A stretch of 53,874 bases of DNA from an uncultured Rubritalea sp. (GCA_937981665.1 CALJOJ010000044.1:1-53874), one strand, 5' to 3'; shown: positions 17,686 to 27,202, counted from the first letter of the stretch. The notes: generated from the letters alone by a model not told the origin. Program-made: numbers and translations.

Positions 17686-17917
17686 CTTTACCGTCTTCAC
17701 CGATAGCCTCTACAGGGCAGCCTTCCATAGCCTCTACGCACTGCTCTCGCTCTTCATCATTCTCAGGTTGCTTCATCACATATGAATAACCTTCATCATC
17801 TTCACGAGTGAAGTTATTCGGTGCTGTCTCGCGACAGAGATCACAGTCAATGCACTGACTATCTACATAAAATTCACCTTTTACGTTTTCCGGATTCTTA
17901 TCTTCGTTATCTGCCAT
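17678..17917 (-). CDS. Ferredoxin, single [4Fe-4S] type
   Basis: This 79-residue acidic protein has CIDCDLC at the N-terminal half and a distant GCPVEAI cysteine, the four ligands of one [4Fe-4S] cluster. The remaining segment is loop, as in Thermotoga- and Streptomyces-type ferredoxins. It serves as a low-potential electron carrier. It opens the three-gene operon and overlaps the next start. Confidence 0.93.
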   Translation of the reverse strand: MADNEDKNPENVKGEFYVDSQCIDCDLCRETAPNNFTREDDEGYSYVMKQPENDEEREQCVEAMEGCPVEAIGEDGKDG

Positions 17918-18087
17918 AAATTCTCTTTGTTAGTTATGTTTGCCGCCCATTGATTCACTAGGATTATCATAGATGCAACTCATTTTACCAGCAAAGTGTG
18001 AATTTCTTAATCATTACACAGTTTTACCACTCGCCAAATTGATATTTCATCGCTACAAAGTGCTCAGCAACCAATAACATTCTATTT

Positions 18088-18843
18088 ATGTCCAGTCATC
18101 CTCAAGACCCTCAACTACCTGTAGACATTCGTCCTATTACTAACCTGTCCTCAGATGATCCAGACTTCTGGGATTTAGACAGCCACACTTCTGATCCAGG
18201 CATGGACTTCCAAGAAAAGGATGATCTTGAAAACAAGAGCGGAGCTGAAAAGCTAGATTCTGAGACTAAGGCTAAAAAAAGCGATAAATCAGCAATAGAG
18301 AAGGTCACTAGTATAATCTGCTATCTCACCATCATCGCACTCTTCGGCTACCTAGCTTACTACGCATCTAAGCAGCATAATTTTAACACCGCAAAAGGAT
18401 ACGAAACAAATGTCCCTGTCTCTGGTGAATACGCCAGCATTCAAAGCATTGAGACCTGGTGGAAAAAGCCAACTGGTAATCAAGCACAATACGGAGTCAC
18501 CCTTATCCCAGTGGCTAAGATCACTCTTAGCGACAGCTCCACATCGGGTAAAATCAGAGGAATATTTTTCACCTCTGCTAACCCTATCATCAGTAAAGAG
18601 GCATCTCGTAGCGGAGACTCTGCCAACCTCGAGTTTAAAAATGGTAAATTCACTAAGTCAGGTAGTAATGAGATCACCATCTACGGAACTGACGGATTTC
18701 GAGAGAGTGCTCACTTTATACACTACAGAAGCCAGATCGATGAACGCTGGACTATCCAACTCAGTGAATCTGCACCTAACCAGCACTCTAACGACCAATT
18801 TAAATATCTTGCAAAAGCTCCTATCGAGCCCTTAAGCAAGTAA
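18088..18843 (+). CDS. Hypothetical membrane-anchored protein
   Basis: This 251-residue protein is not recognised. It has an acidic, disordered N-terminal region (1-70), one membrane segment (about 75-93, SIICYLTIIALFGYLAYYA) and a periplasmic beta-rich C-terminal domain of about 150 residues. It precedes purL by 65 bp but need not be co-transcribed with it. Confidence 0.55.
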   Translation: MSSHPQDPQLPVDIRPITNLSSDDPDFWDLDSHTSDPGMDFQEKDDLENKSGAEKLDSETKAKKSDKSAIEKVTSIICYLTIIALFGYLAYYASKQHNFNTAKGYETNVPVSGEYASIQSIETWWKKPTGNQAQYGVTLIPVAKITLSDSSTSGKIRGIFFTSANPIISKEASRSGDSANLEFKNGKFTKSGSNEITIYGTDGFRESAHFIHYRSQIDERWTIQLSESAPNQHSNDQFKYLAKAPIEPLSK

Positions 18844-18908
18844 CCCTCCACTCCGAGGATCTCCCTTTCTTTTCCACTAATACTTATTCTCTAACAAAAG
18901 TTATACCT

Positions 18909-21900
18909 ATGCACCGTTTATTCGTTGAAAAACAATCTGAATTTAATGCTCAAGCTCGCTCGCTCTTTCATGACCTAAATGAAAATCTCAATCTCACTGG
19001 CCTCAAGAACGTACGCGTGATCCAGCGCTATGACATAGATGGCCTCAGTGATGAACAGTTCGCACTAGCATCTAAGCTCATCCTTTCTGAGCCACAGATA
19101 GCCACTATCTCAGACAGTCTAAACATTACTAATGATGAAACCGTTTTCGCAGTCGAGTACCTCCCTGGCCAGTACGACCAGCGCGCAGACTCAGCTGCCC
19201 AGTGTGTGCAGATCCTTACACAAGAGGCAAAACCACGCGTAACTACCGCCTCTGTCATCATTCTAGAAGGTGCAATTTCTGCTGAAGAACTATCAGCGAT
19301 CAAGGCATACTCCATCAATGCAGTCGACTCACGTGAAGCCTCTATGGACCAGCCACAGTCACTCGAACTCAAGGTGGAAGCACCTGCAGATGTAGAAGTG
19401 CTAGACTGGTTCATCACCTCATCTGATACAGACCTCGCAGCCAAGCGCAATGAGCTGAGCCTTGCCATGAGCACAAAAGACTTCCTCTTCACCCGCGACT
19501 ACTTCCGAGATGAAGAAATGCGTAACCCCTCCATCACCGAGATCAAGATGCTCGACACCTACTGGTCTGATCACTGTCGTCACACCACCTTCGCTACTAA
19601 GATCTGCAAGGTAGACTTCGATGACGGCACTGACGTGGTGAAAAATGCATACTTACGTTACCAACAGACACGCGAAGACGTCTACGAAGATAAGATCAGC
19701 ACACGCCCAGAGACCCTCATGGACATTGCCCTCATCGGCATGAAAGAGCTCCGCAAAACTGGCGAACTCGACAACGTAGAAATTTCCGAAGAGATCAACG
19801 CCGCTTCCATCGTCATCCCAGTAGATGTGGACGGCACAGACCAAGAGTGGCTCCTCATGTTTAAGAACGAGACGCATAATCACCCTACCGAGATCGAGCC
19901 ATTCGGTGGTGCGGCTACCTGTCTTGGTGGTTGTATCCGTGACCCACTTTCCGGTCGCTCATACGTCTTCCAGGCGATGCGTGTGACCGGTGCTGCTAAT
20001 CCTCTAACACCATTCTCCGAGACACTCGCAGGCAAGCTTCCACAGAGCGTTATCTGTAAGGGAGCAGCTGACGGATACTCATCCTATGGAAATCAAATAG
20101 GACTCGCTACTGGCCAAGTGGCAGAAGTTTACCACCCGAACTACGTGGCTAAGCGCATGGAAATAGGTGCCGTAGTCGCAGCTGCTCCTAAGAAAAATGT
20201 CTTTCGTGGTAGCCCAGCTAAAGGCGACGTCATCCTCCTCATCGGTGGCCGTACTGGCCGTGACGGTGTAGGCGGAGCTACTGGCTCATCGAAAGAGCAC
20301 ACAGACACTGCTCTCGAAAACTCAGCTGAAGTCCAGAAAGGCAATGCCCCTACTGAGCGCAAGGTTCAGCGCCTCTTCCGCAATCCAGAACTCGCACCTA
20401 AGATCAAGATCTGCAATGACTTCGGTGCTGGTGGTGTCTCTGTAGCTATCGGTGAGATCGCTCCATCACTCGATATCCGCCTCGATGATATACCTAAGAA
20501 GTATGACGGCCTCGACGGTACTGAGCTCGCCATATCCGAGTCACAAGAGCGCATGGCGATCTGTGTAGATCCATCCACGATCGACTACTTCAAGGCTGAG
20601 TGTGATAAGGAAAATCTTGAGTGCACCCACGTCGCAGACGTCACTGACACTGGACGACTCGTCATCTCCTACAAAGGCAAGAAGATCGTAGACTTCTCCC
20701 GCGCATTTCTTGAGACAAATGGTGTCCAGTTAGATACCTCTGTTAGAGTACTAGCTCCTACCACAGAGACACCACTTGGTAAGCCGATTGCTTCCGTAGC
20801 GTCTGCTAATAGCACACAGGAAAAATTCACCACCGCCCTCTCTGACCTAAATTCATGCTCTCAGAAAGGCCTCGGCGAAATGTTTGACTCCTCAGTTGGC
20901 GCAGGCACAGTCCTCCAGCCATTCGGAGGAAAAGACCAGCTCACACCTATCGATGCAATGGTGGCTAAGATCCCTCTACTAGAAGGTAACACAGACACAA
21001 CCTCCCACATGGCGTGGGGCTTTAATCCTAACATAGCCAGCTGGTCACCATACCACGGTGCGCTCTACGCCGTGACAGAATCCGTCTGCCGCATCGTCGC
21101 ATCTGGTGCACACATCGATGACATCCGCCTCACCCTGCAAGAATACTTCGAGAAGCTCGGTAATGACCCAGCACGCTGGGGCAAGCCATTCGCAGCACTA
21201 CTCGGAGCCTTCACAGCACAGAGCGAGCTTCGCCTCGGTGCCATTGGTGGAAAAGACTCCATGTCTGGTACCTTCAATGACATTGACGTGCCACCCACCC
21301 TAGTTTCCTTCGCAGTAGCTCCAGGTAAAGCATCACTCACCATCTCACCTGAATTTAAAGCAGTAGACAGTGACGTCTACCTCGTCACTGTACCTAGAGA
21401 TGCTGACCACTGCCCAGACTTCGAGATACTCAAGACCTACGCATCTGTCCTCTACGCGAGTAATGCAGAAGGCAAGATCAATGCCATCCACTCACTCGCT
21501 GAAGGCGGTATCGCAGTCGGTCTGTCCAAGATGACCTTCGGTAACAAGATCGGTGCTAACATCACAGCTCCTGAACTAGATCTCCACAGAGAACGCTACT
21601 TCCAATGGATCGTAGAAGTCAAAACCGACGAGACACTCCCAGCATCACTCAATGCAGAGAAACTAGGAACCACCCACGCTGACCAGACACTCATCGCCAA
21701 TGGTGAGACACTACAGATCACAGATCTTATCGCAGCATGGACTGGCACACTTGAGCCTATCTACCCGACCCAAGCCAAGGTAGCACACACCAAGCTAGAG
21801 ACATTCTCATTCGATGGTGAAGGCCGTAAAAAGTCAGCCAATATCGTTTCTGGTGCTAAGCCAAAGGTAATCGTCCCCTGCTTCCCTGGAACCAACTCAG

Positions 21901-22655
21901 AGTATGACTCCACCAAGATATTCAACGAAGCAGGAGCTGAAGCAAACACCTTCGTCTTCAGAAACCTTACATCCAAGCACGTTGAAGAATCTCTCGCTGA
22001 GCTAGCAGCACACATCCGCAGCTCACAGATCCTCATGATCCCCGGTGGATTCTCAGCTGGTGACGAGCCAGATGGCTCTGGTAAATTTATCGCCACCGTT
22101 CTGCGTAACCCACAGGTAGCAGATGCCGTCATGGATCTTATTCAAAGTCGCGACGGCCTCTTACTCGGTATCTGTAACGGCTTCCAAGCCCTCATTAAGA
22201 CCGGCCTCGTGCCATTCGGTGAGATCCGCGAGCCATCAGCGACTGACCCGACCCTCACGTTCAACGACATCGGCCGTCACATCGCCTGCTACGCCACCAC
22301 CCGCATCGCATCTACCAAGTCACCATGGTTAGCGAACGCAGCAGTTGGTGACCTGCACAACGTCCCATTCTCACACGGTGAAGGAAAGTTTATCGCCACA
22401 GAAGAAGACGTCCGCAAGCTAGCAGCCAACGGCCAGATCGCCACCCAGTACACAGACCTTACAGGCGCTCCATCCATGGACATCACCCACAACCCTAACG
22501 GCTCATTCTTCGCTATCGAAGGCATCACCAGCCCATGTGGCAGAGTCCTAGGTAAAATGGGCCACACAGAACGCCGCGGCAACCTAGTAGCCAAAAACCT
22601 CCCAGGAAACAAACACCAGCCACTCTTCAAAGCCGGCGTTGACTACTTCCTCTAA
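18909..22655 (+). CDS. purL: Phosphoribosylformylglycinamidine synthase, single-chain long form
   Basis: This 1248-residue enzyme makes FGAM from FGAR, glutamine and ATP in purine synthesis. The FGARAT core has HNHPTEIEPFGGAATCLGGCIRDP and GGRTGRDGVGGATGSS. The C-terminal class I glutaminase has CFPGTNSEYD, IPGGFSAGDEPDGSG and the nucleophile Cys1089 (GICNGFQ). The single-chain layout replaces separate PurS, PurL and PurQ. It is within the length range of the long single-chain form. Start ATG 18909 has no visible Shine-Dalgarno sequence. Many small antisense frames lie inside it; I regard them as spurious. Confidence 0.97.
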   Translation: MHRLFVEKQSEFNAQARSLFHDLNENLNLTGLKNVRVIQRYDIDGLSDEQFALASKLILSEPQIATISDSLNITNDETVFAVEYLPGQYDQRADSAAQCVQILTQEAKPRVTTASVIILEGAISAEELSAIKAYSINAVDSREASMDQPQSLELKVEAPADVEVLDWFITSSDTDLAAKRNELSLAMSTKDFLFTRDYFRDEEMRNPSITEIKMLDTYWSDHCRHTTFATKICKVDFDDGTDVVKNAYLRYQQTREDVYEDKISTRPETLMDIALIGMKELRKTGELDNVEISEEINAASIVIPVDVDGTDQEWLLMFKNETHNHPTEIEPFGGAATCLGGCIRDPLSGRSYVFQAMRVTGAANPLTPFSETLAGKLPQSVICKGAADGYSSYGNQIGLATGQVAEVYHPNYVAKRMEIGAVVAAAPKKNVFRGSPAKGDVILLIGGRTGRDGVGGATGSSKEHTDTALENSAEVQKGNAPTERKVQRLFRNPELAPKIKICNDFGAGGVSVAIGEIAPSLDIRLDDIPKKYDGLDGTELAISESQERMAICVDPSTIDYFKAECDKENLECTHVADVTDTGRLVISYKGKKIVDFSRAFLETNGVQLDTSVRVLAPTTETPLGKPIASVASANSTQEKFTTALSDLNSCSQKGLGEMFDSSVGAGTVLQPFGGKDQLTPIDAMVAKIPLLEGNTDTTSHMAWGFNPNIASWSPYHGALYAVTESVCRIVASGAHIDDIRLTLQEYFEKLGNDPARWGKPFAALLGAFTAQSELRLGAIGGKDSMSGTFNDIDVPPTLVSFAVAPGKASLTISPEFKAVDSDVYLVTVPRDADHCPDFEILKTYASVLYASNAEGKINAIHSLAEGGIAVGLSKMTFGNKIGANITAPELDLHRERYFQWIVEVKTDETLPASLNAEKLGTTHADQTLIANGETLQITDLIAAWTGTLEPIYPTQAKVAHTKLETFSFDGEGRKKSANIVSGAKPKVIVPCFPGTNSEYDSTKIFNEAGAEANTFVFRNLTSKHVEESLAELAAHIRSSQILMIPGGFSAGDEPDGSGKFIATVLRNPQVADAVMDLIQSRDGLLLGICNGFQALIKTGLVPFGEIREPSATDPTLTFNDIGRHIACYATTRIASTKSPWLANAAVGDLHNVPFSHGEGKFIATEEDVRKLAANGQIATQYTDLTGAPSMDITHNPNGSFFAIEGITSPCGRVLGKMGHTERRGNLVAKNLPGNKHQPLFKAGVDYFL

Positions 22656-22686
22656 GCTCTAACTACACACCTAATAAATCTCACCA

Positions 22687-22722
22687 AAGCCAGCCTCGTA
22701 CAAACGCGAGCCTGGCTTTTTT
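22687..22722 (+). terminator. Rho-independent terminator after purL
   Basis: AGCCAG-C-CTCG pairs with CGAG-C-CTGGCT around an 8-nt loop, with one internal mismatch, and is followed by T (22717-22722). A second short palindrome (GCTGGGCT/AGCCCCAGC) follows at about 22728-22747. Confidence 0.87.
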
Positions 22723-22904
22723 GTGTGCTGGGCTCTCAGCCCCAGCTAATCGCACATATTCTACAAAGCTACTCCAACGGAGACAAACACCCTAGCCCAG
22801 TCACGAGTACAATCAATTAGAGCCAACAACTGCATTGACAAAGATCCAGACACAAAAAAGCTCCACGAGGATGAACCTGTAGAGCATTTCTTATAGAAAC
22901 TGAG

Positions 22905-22981
22905 TGGCGAAGCGGACGGGAATCGAACCCGCAACCTCCGGCGTGACAGGCCGGTGCTCTAACCAATTGAGCTACCGCTCC
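22905..22981 (-). tRNA. tRNA-Asp (GTC), copy 1
   Basis: A 77-nt minus-strand cloverleaf. The acceptor stem is GGAGCGG/CCGCTTC with one G-U pair, the anticodon stem CCGGC/GCCGG with loop CTGTCAC (anticodon GTC), and the T arm GCGGGTTCGAATCCCGT. CCA is encoded. Confidence 0.96.
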
Positions 22982-23024
22982 ACTCAGTTATGTTGCTGTC
23001 GTTTAAAATATTTAGAATAAATGA

Positions 23025-23101
23025 TGGCGAAGCGGACGGGAATCGAACCCGCAACCTCCGGCGTGACAGGCCGGTGCTCTAACCAATTGAGCTACCGCTC
23101 C
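23025..23101 (-). tRNA. tRNA-Asp (GTC), copy 2
   Basis: Identical in sequence to the copy at 22905-22981, repeated 120 bp away on the same strand. The 43-bp spacer is not repeated. It is the upstream member of the pair and is probably co-transcribed with copy 1. Confidence 0.96.
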
Positions 23102-23443
23102 ATCACTCATTCCACAATCTCTTGTGACGGGCAGGAACCTAACTATTTTCTCCTGAGGTGCAAGCCCTTTTTTGCTAATTTTCACACTTTTATCACCGAC
23201 CCCTAAATGTCAGTGCTTTGTGCAAAACAAAAATTTAGTGCTCATATTTAGATCACTAAATCCATTGAGTGTAGATAAAATGGTAAATTAACATGAAATT
23301 AGTATTGCATTTTGGGCGTTCATCGGATTAATTCACGCCCTCGCGAGAAGTCAATCCAGTCGTAGGTCCTCTGAAGCAATGCTATGGTAGCGGCGCTTAT
23401 TAATCTCGCCAGAGCGGTAACCCGACTAAACACACAGACAACC
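23102..23443 (+). promoter_or_regulatory. Long leader of rpoA with two inverted repeats
   Basis: No gene is present in these 342 bp. Two dyads stand out: ATTTAGTG (23233-23240) with CACTAAAT (23254-23261), and GGGCGT (23314-23319) with ACGCCC (23335-23340). No known ribosomal-protein leader motif is recognised. The frame of rpoA is open upstream to 23384, but conserved RpoA sequence begins only after ATG 23444. Confidence 0.4.
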
Positions 23444-24580
23444 ATGTCAGAAGACACAACAAACGAAGAAGTAACAACCGAAGAAGTAGAAGAGACCAAG
23501 CCAATTCATCTTGATCGCTTCGAAATTCCTAACCGTCTAATTAAGGACGAGGACACTGAAACTGATACGTATGCACATTTCACAGCCGAGCCTTTCGAGC
23601 GTGGATTCGGTCACACTATTGGTAACTCACTCCGCCGCGTACTCCTCTCCTCTCTTGAGGGAGCAGCTATCACATCTGTGCGTATCGCAGGTGTTCAGCA
23701 CGAGTTCTCCAGCCTCGCTGGTGTGGTAGAAGATGTCACAGACATCATCCTTAACCTCAAGAAGGTAAAATTTAAGCACCATGATAAAGAGCCGCGCGTT
23801 CTTGTTCTTAAGGTAGAAAAAGAAGGCGTAGTCACTGCTGGCGACATCACAGATGATAACATCTATGAAGTAGTCAACAAAGACCAGATCATCTGTACTC
23901 TTGACCGTAAGACTAAGTTCGACTGTGAATTTGAAATCAAGGTAGGACGTGGATTCAACACGGGTGACGAGAACAAGCGCCCAGACATGCCAATCGGTGT
24001 GATCGCGATTGACTCTATCTTCTCACCTGTAACACGTGTGAAATACTCAGTAGGTCAGACTCGTGTCGGTCAGATGACAGATTTCGATAAGCTCGATCTC
24101 GACATCTGGACAGACGGTCGTATCGATCCAGCTGACGCGCTTCTGCAGGCATCATCTATCATGAGACATCACCTAGATGTGTTCGTGAACTACGATGACG
24201 ATGCAGTAGAATTTGAGAATGCAGCTCCTGAGCAATCAGAAGAGAACGCAGCTCTTAAGAAGCTTCTTAACATGAGCGTTAACGAGATCGAACTCTCAGT
24301 ACGTGCGGCAAACTGCCTAAACAATGCTAACATTACTAGCGTTGGTCAGCTTGCTCTCAAGTCAGAGGCTGAAATGCTCAAGTACCGTAACTTCGGTAAG
24401 AAATCACTTAATGAAATCAAAGACAAACTCCAGGAACTCGGACTCGGGCTCGGAATGTCACTTGATCCATCACTTCTCACAGGACCTATGCCATCATTAG
24501 TGGCTCCTCGTCTCAGCGCAGAAGAAGAAGCTCCGGTGGGTCTTGCTGACCTCATCGCACAAAACTTAAATGACGAGTAG
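23444..24580 (+). CDS. rpoA: DNA-directed RNA polymerase subunit alpha
   Basis: About 378 residues from ATG 23444 (MSEDTTNEE). The N-terminal domain carries the assembly motif GFGHTIGNSLRRVLLSSLEGAAITSVRI, and the C-terminal domain with helix-hairpin-helix (LSVRAANCLNNANITSVGQLALKSEAEMLKYRNFGKKSLNEI) binds UP elements and activators. An acidic N-terminal extension of about 23 residues precedes the conserved fold, and a C-terminal tail follows. rplQ is 44 bp downstream, as in most bacteria, but rpsM-rpsK-rpsD are not upstream. Confidence 0.97.
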   Translation: MSEDTTNEEVTTEEVEETKPIHLDRFEIPNRLIKDEDTETDTYAHFTAEPFERGFGHTIGNSLRRVLLSSLEGAAITSVRIAGVQHEFSSLAGVVEDVTDIILNLKKVKFKHHDKEPRVLVLKVEKEGVVTAGDITDDNIYEVVNKDQIICTLDRKTKFDCEFEIKVGRGFNTGDENKRPDMPIGVIAIDSIFSPVTRVKYSVGQTRVGQMTDFDKLDLDIWTDGRIDPADALLQASSIMRHHLDVFVNYDDDAVEFENAAPEQSEENAALKKLLNMSVNEIELSVRAANCLNNANITSVGQLALKSEAEMLKYRNFGKKSLNEIKDKLQELGLGLGMSLDPSLLTGPMPSLVAPRLSAEEEAPVGLADLIAQNLNDE

Positions 24581-24624
24581 TTTTAAGCTCGTTCTAACAA
24601 ACATTATAAAAAAAGAATAATACG

Positions 24625-25020
24625 ATGAGAAATCGCAAAAAGACAGTTAAACTAGGAAGAAGTGCAGCGCATAGACGCTCACTACTTGCAAACCTATCAT
24701 GCAGCCTTATCCAGCACGGTAAGATCCGCACCACACTTGGTAAAGCTAAAGCTCTCCGCCCTGTGGCAGAGAAAATGGTGACACTTGGTAAGCGCGGTGA
24801 TCTTCACGCACGCAGACAAGCTATCGCATTCCTTCGTCAGAAAGATGTAGTTAAGTCACTCTTCGAGGACGTAGCTCCAGCCAACAAAGACCGTCAAGGT
24901 GGATACTGCCGTATCGTTAAGCTCGGTGCTCGTGTCTCTGACTCAGCTCCAATGGCTCTTATTGAATGGGTAGACATGCCAGCTAATGCAGCAGAAGATG
25001 TTGAAGTAGTAGAAGCATAG
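24625..25020 (+). CDS. rplQ: 50S ribosomal protein L17
   Basis: This 131-residue protein has the L17 start MRNRKKTVKLGRSAAHRRSLLANLSCSLIQHGKI and the expected APANKDRQGGYCRIVKLGARVSDSAPMALIEW. An acidic C-terminal tail is added. It lies 44 bp downstream of rpoA and is followed by two hairpins. Confidence 0.97.
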   Translation: MRNRKKTVKLGRSAAHRRSLLANLSCSLIQHGKIRTTLGKAKALRPVAEKMVTLGKRGDLHARRQAIAFLRQKDVVKSLFEDVAPANKDRQGGYCRIVKLGARVSDSAPMALIEWVDMPANAAEDVEVVEA

Positions 25021-25024
25021 GTCT

Positions 25025-25049
25025 TCTAGAGTTAAAATCTAACTCTAGA
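25025..25049 (+). repeat. 10-bp perfect hairpin after rplQ
   Basis: TCTAGAGTTA and TAACTCTAGA form a perfect stem with a 5-nt loop. No T run follows. It may protect the rpoA-rplQ mRNA or aid termination at the next hairpin. Confidence 0.7.
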
Positions 25050-25065
25050 CTAACAACTTATTATA

Positions 25066-25109
25066 AGCGCACCTTTGATCGTATACCCTACGTTGAAGGT
25101 GCGCTTTTT
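25066..25109 (+). terminator. Rho-independent terminator after rplQ
   Basis: AGCGCACCTT (25066-25075) pairs perfectly with AAGGTGCGCT (25096-25105), followed by TTTT. The loop of about 20 nt is long but the stem is strong. Confidence 0.85.
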
Positions 25110-25174
25110 CATTCTCCGGTATTTTAAAATCACCTATCCCTCAATACCTCCTGTAACTTCATACCTATCGTAAC

Positions 25175-26299
25175 ATGAGCACAGACACTGCATCTATCAA
25201 GTCCACTACTCCACCCATCTCTCCTAGCCTATTTGGACTTACAAAAGATGATCTGGTAGAAATTTTCAAACAACACGATGAGAAGCCATATCGCGTGGAC
25301 CAAGTGCTAGAATGGATTTACAAACACCGTGCTGGCTCTATCGATGATATGCTGAACCTCTCACAGCCAATCCGTGAGAAGCTCAAACAGCAATTCAGAT
25401 TTAAAACACTTTCAAAAGTAACCATCCAAGGATCCGAGGACACCACACGTAAATATCTCTTCAAGCTTCACGATGGACGCTATGTGGAAACCGTGCTCAT
25501 CCCAGCTTCCAAAGGACTATATGGAGACAAAGCCGACCGCCTGACAGCATGCGTATCCTCACAGGTAGGCTGTGCATATGGTTGTAAATTCTGCGCATCG
25601 GGACTCGCCGGGCTCGCTCGTAACCTCACAGCAGATGAAATAGTAGGACAGCTAATGATGGTCGAAGAGCTATCTGGTCAGAAGGTCAACAACGTTGTAT
25701 TCATGGGCATGGGCGAGCCACTAGCCAACTTCAAAAACCTAGAGAAAGCGCTCGACATCATCACCGGTCAGTGGGGAATGAACATCGGAGCCAGACACAT
25801 TACCATCTCTACCTCCGGTCTCGCACCAGTGATTAAGAAACTCGCAGATCGCCCACAGCAGATCCGTCTCGCCATCTCCCTCCACGGAGCTACAGATGAC
25901 GTGCGTGACAAGATCATGCCAGTCAACTCCAAGTGGAACATCGAAGAACTCTTCAACTCACTTCACTACTACAAGGAAAAGAGCAACAAGCGTCTCACCC
26001 TAGAGTACATCCTCATCAAAGGAGTAAACGACTCCCTAGAACAAGCTCGCATCCTAGCGAAACGTGCCAAGGGCCTCAAAGCACTCGTCAATGTCATCCC
26101 CTACAACACCGTAGAAGGACTCGACTGGGAGCGCCCAGATGATGAGCACTGCTATAAATTCCGGAATACGGTGAGAGACACTGGCGTAGTGACAACCATG
26201 CGCATCGAGAAAGGACACGATATCGACGCTGCCTGCGGACAGCTCCGCCTCAAGCAAGAAAGCTCTGAAGGAATCATTAAAGCCCCAATCAAAGCCTAA
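25175..26299 (+). CDS. rlmN: Dual-specificity 23S rRNA / tRNA adenine-C2 methyltransferase RlmN
   Basis: This 374-residue radical SAM enzyme methylates A2503 of 23S rRNA and A37 of some tRNAs. The radical SAM motif is CxxxCxxC at C133, C137 and C140. The C-terminal catalytic Cys354 lies in AACGQL. Other family motifs include VFMGMGEPLANF and LAISLHGA. Full length; no partner gene adjoins. Confidence 0.96.
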   Translation: MSTDTASIKSTTPPISPSLFGLTKDDLVEIFKQHDEKPYRVDQVLEWIYKHRAGSIDDMLNLSQPIREKLKQQFRFKTLSKVTIQGSEDTTRKYLFKLHDGRYVETVLIPASKGLYGDKADRLTACVSSQVGCAYGCKFCASGLAGLARNLTADEIVGQLMMVEELSGQKVNNVVFMGMGEPLANFKNLEKALDIITGQWGMNIGARHITISTSGLAPVIKKLADRPQQIRLAISLHGATDDVRDKIMPVNSKWNIEELFNSLHYYKEKSNKRLTLEYILIKGVNDSLEQARILAKRAKGLKALVNVIPYNTVEGLDWERPDDEHCYKFRNTVRDTGVVTTMRIEKGHDIDAACGQLRLKQESSEGIIKAPIKA

Positions 26300-26420
26300 A
26301 GTATCCAGATACGAGTAAACACAAGCATAGCTTCCTGTGGGCTGAGCTCACCATCAGAGATTTCTAGAAATTTCTGCAGATCGTAATCAATATACTTAGA
26401 GAGAGCTCATGCTCTTCTCA

Positions 26421-26567
26421 TTACTCCACGCCTAATAACTGCTGCACTAGTTCAGTCAGCGGCATCATAGAAATAAACACATCCTCGAATGCTCCTGCTT
26501 TACCAGCAGATGACTCCACAGCACAGACTCGACCATCTTCATGGTAAATTTTTGTCAACGGCAGCAT
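26421..26567 (-). CDS. Small ORF, 48 residues, unknown
   Basis: An ATG frame of 48 codons (start 26567, stop 26421-26423), beginning MLPLTKIYHEDGRV and ending VQQLLGVE. An in-frame stop lies two codons upstream, so it is complete. A second open stretch of 36 sense codons between stops (26303-26413, containing IDYDLQKFLEISDGELSPQEA) follows on the same strand without an ATG start. Both look more coding-like than random, and could be one decayed gene or two short phage-type proteins. Confidence 0.35.
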   Translation of the reverse strand: MLPLTKIYHEDGRVCAVESSAGKAGAFEDVFISMMPLTELVQQLLGVE

Positions 26568-26735
26568 TACTCGTCACCGCACTACCTTGTTTTATCACTT
26601 TACCCCCCTAATCTACGAGATAACGCCTCACATCCAGTAGTAGCATAATGCAGAGTTTCAAATCTAAGCGCACCTTACTTCTCGTCTTTAAATTTTCCAA
26701 TTTTTAGGAAACCTAACAGATTAAGAAAAAGTCGA

Positions 26736-27068
26736 CTAAGCCTTTACTCCACACTGGACACAATAAGAAGCCTCAGATGTCCTTAATAAATGTCCACAGC
26801 TACTACACTCTGGTCCATAATTAGCTAGGCGATAATTCCATAGCGATAATGGATTCTGCTCTCCATACCCCGTGATCTCATTGTACTTCTCACAGGCCAT
26901 ATCTCGGAATGCATGAATTGCCTCTATAAAGCTCACACCATTTTCCTCACGGTATTCCCTTATATCAGGCCCCTTGATACTGAGTAATGGCTCAACTACT
27001 GCCCACTCTGCTTCATTCAGCATAGGTACAGGCTTCTCACGTCTCCAGCAGTGGTAGATCTCAGGCAT
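26736..27068 (-). CDS. Hypothetical protein with C-terminal zinc ribbon
   Basis: This 110-residue protein is not recognised by family. The C-terminal 25 residues hold two CxxC pairs (CSSCGHLLRTSEASYCVQCG), a likely Zn ribbon. The N-terminal part is helical, with a Trp-rich start. A role in nucleic-acid or protein binding is possible. It stands alone in a sparsely coding stretch. Confidence 0.6.
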   Translation of the reverse strand: MPEIYHCWRREKPVPMLNEAEWAVVEPLLSIKGPDIREYREENGVSFIEAIHAFRDMACEKYNEITGYGEQNPLSLWNYRLANYGPECSSCGHLLRTSEASYCVQCGVKA

Positions 27069-27202
27069 AGATCAAACTATGTGCTCATATCGAGCACACG
27101 ACAACTCTCAATTCTCACAATCAACTGCATTTTCATCACACACTCATTCATCACTGATTTAGAAAGAGATAGGAAAACCTCACCAACATCACGAACGCCG
27201 TA

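Noticed and set aside
19028-22630. Several antisense ORFs inside purL
   Set aside because: They show Ser/Arg/Ala-biased sequence typical of antisense frames, and PurL is fully supported in the opposite direction.
22835-22840. TTGACA as a -35 promoter
   Set aside because: It points rightwards, away from the leftward tRNA pair, and no suitable -10 follows at 16-18 bp.
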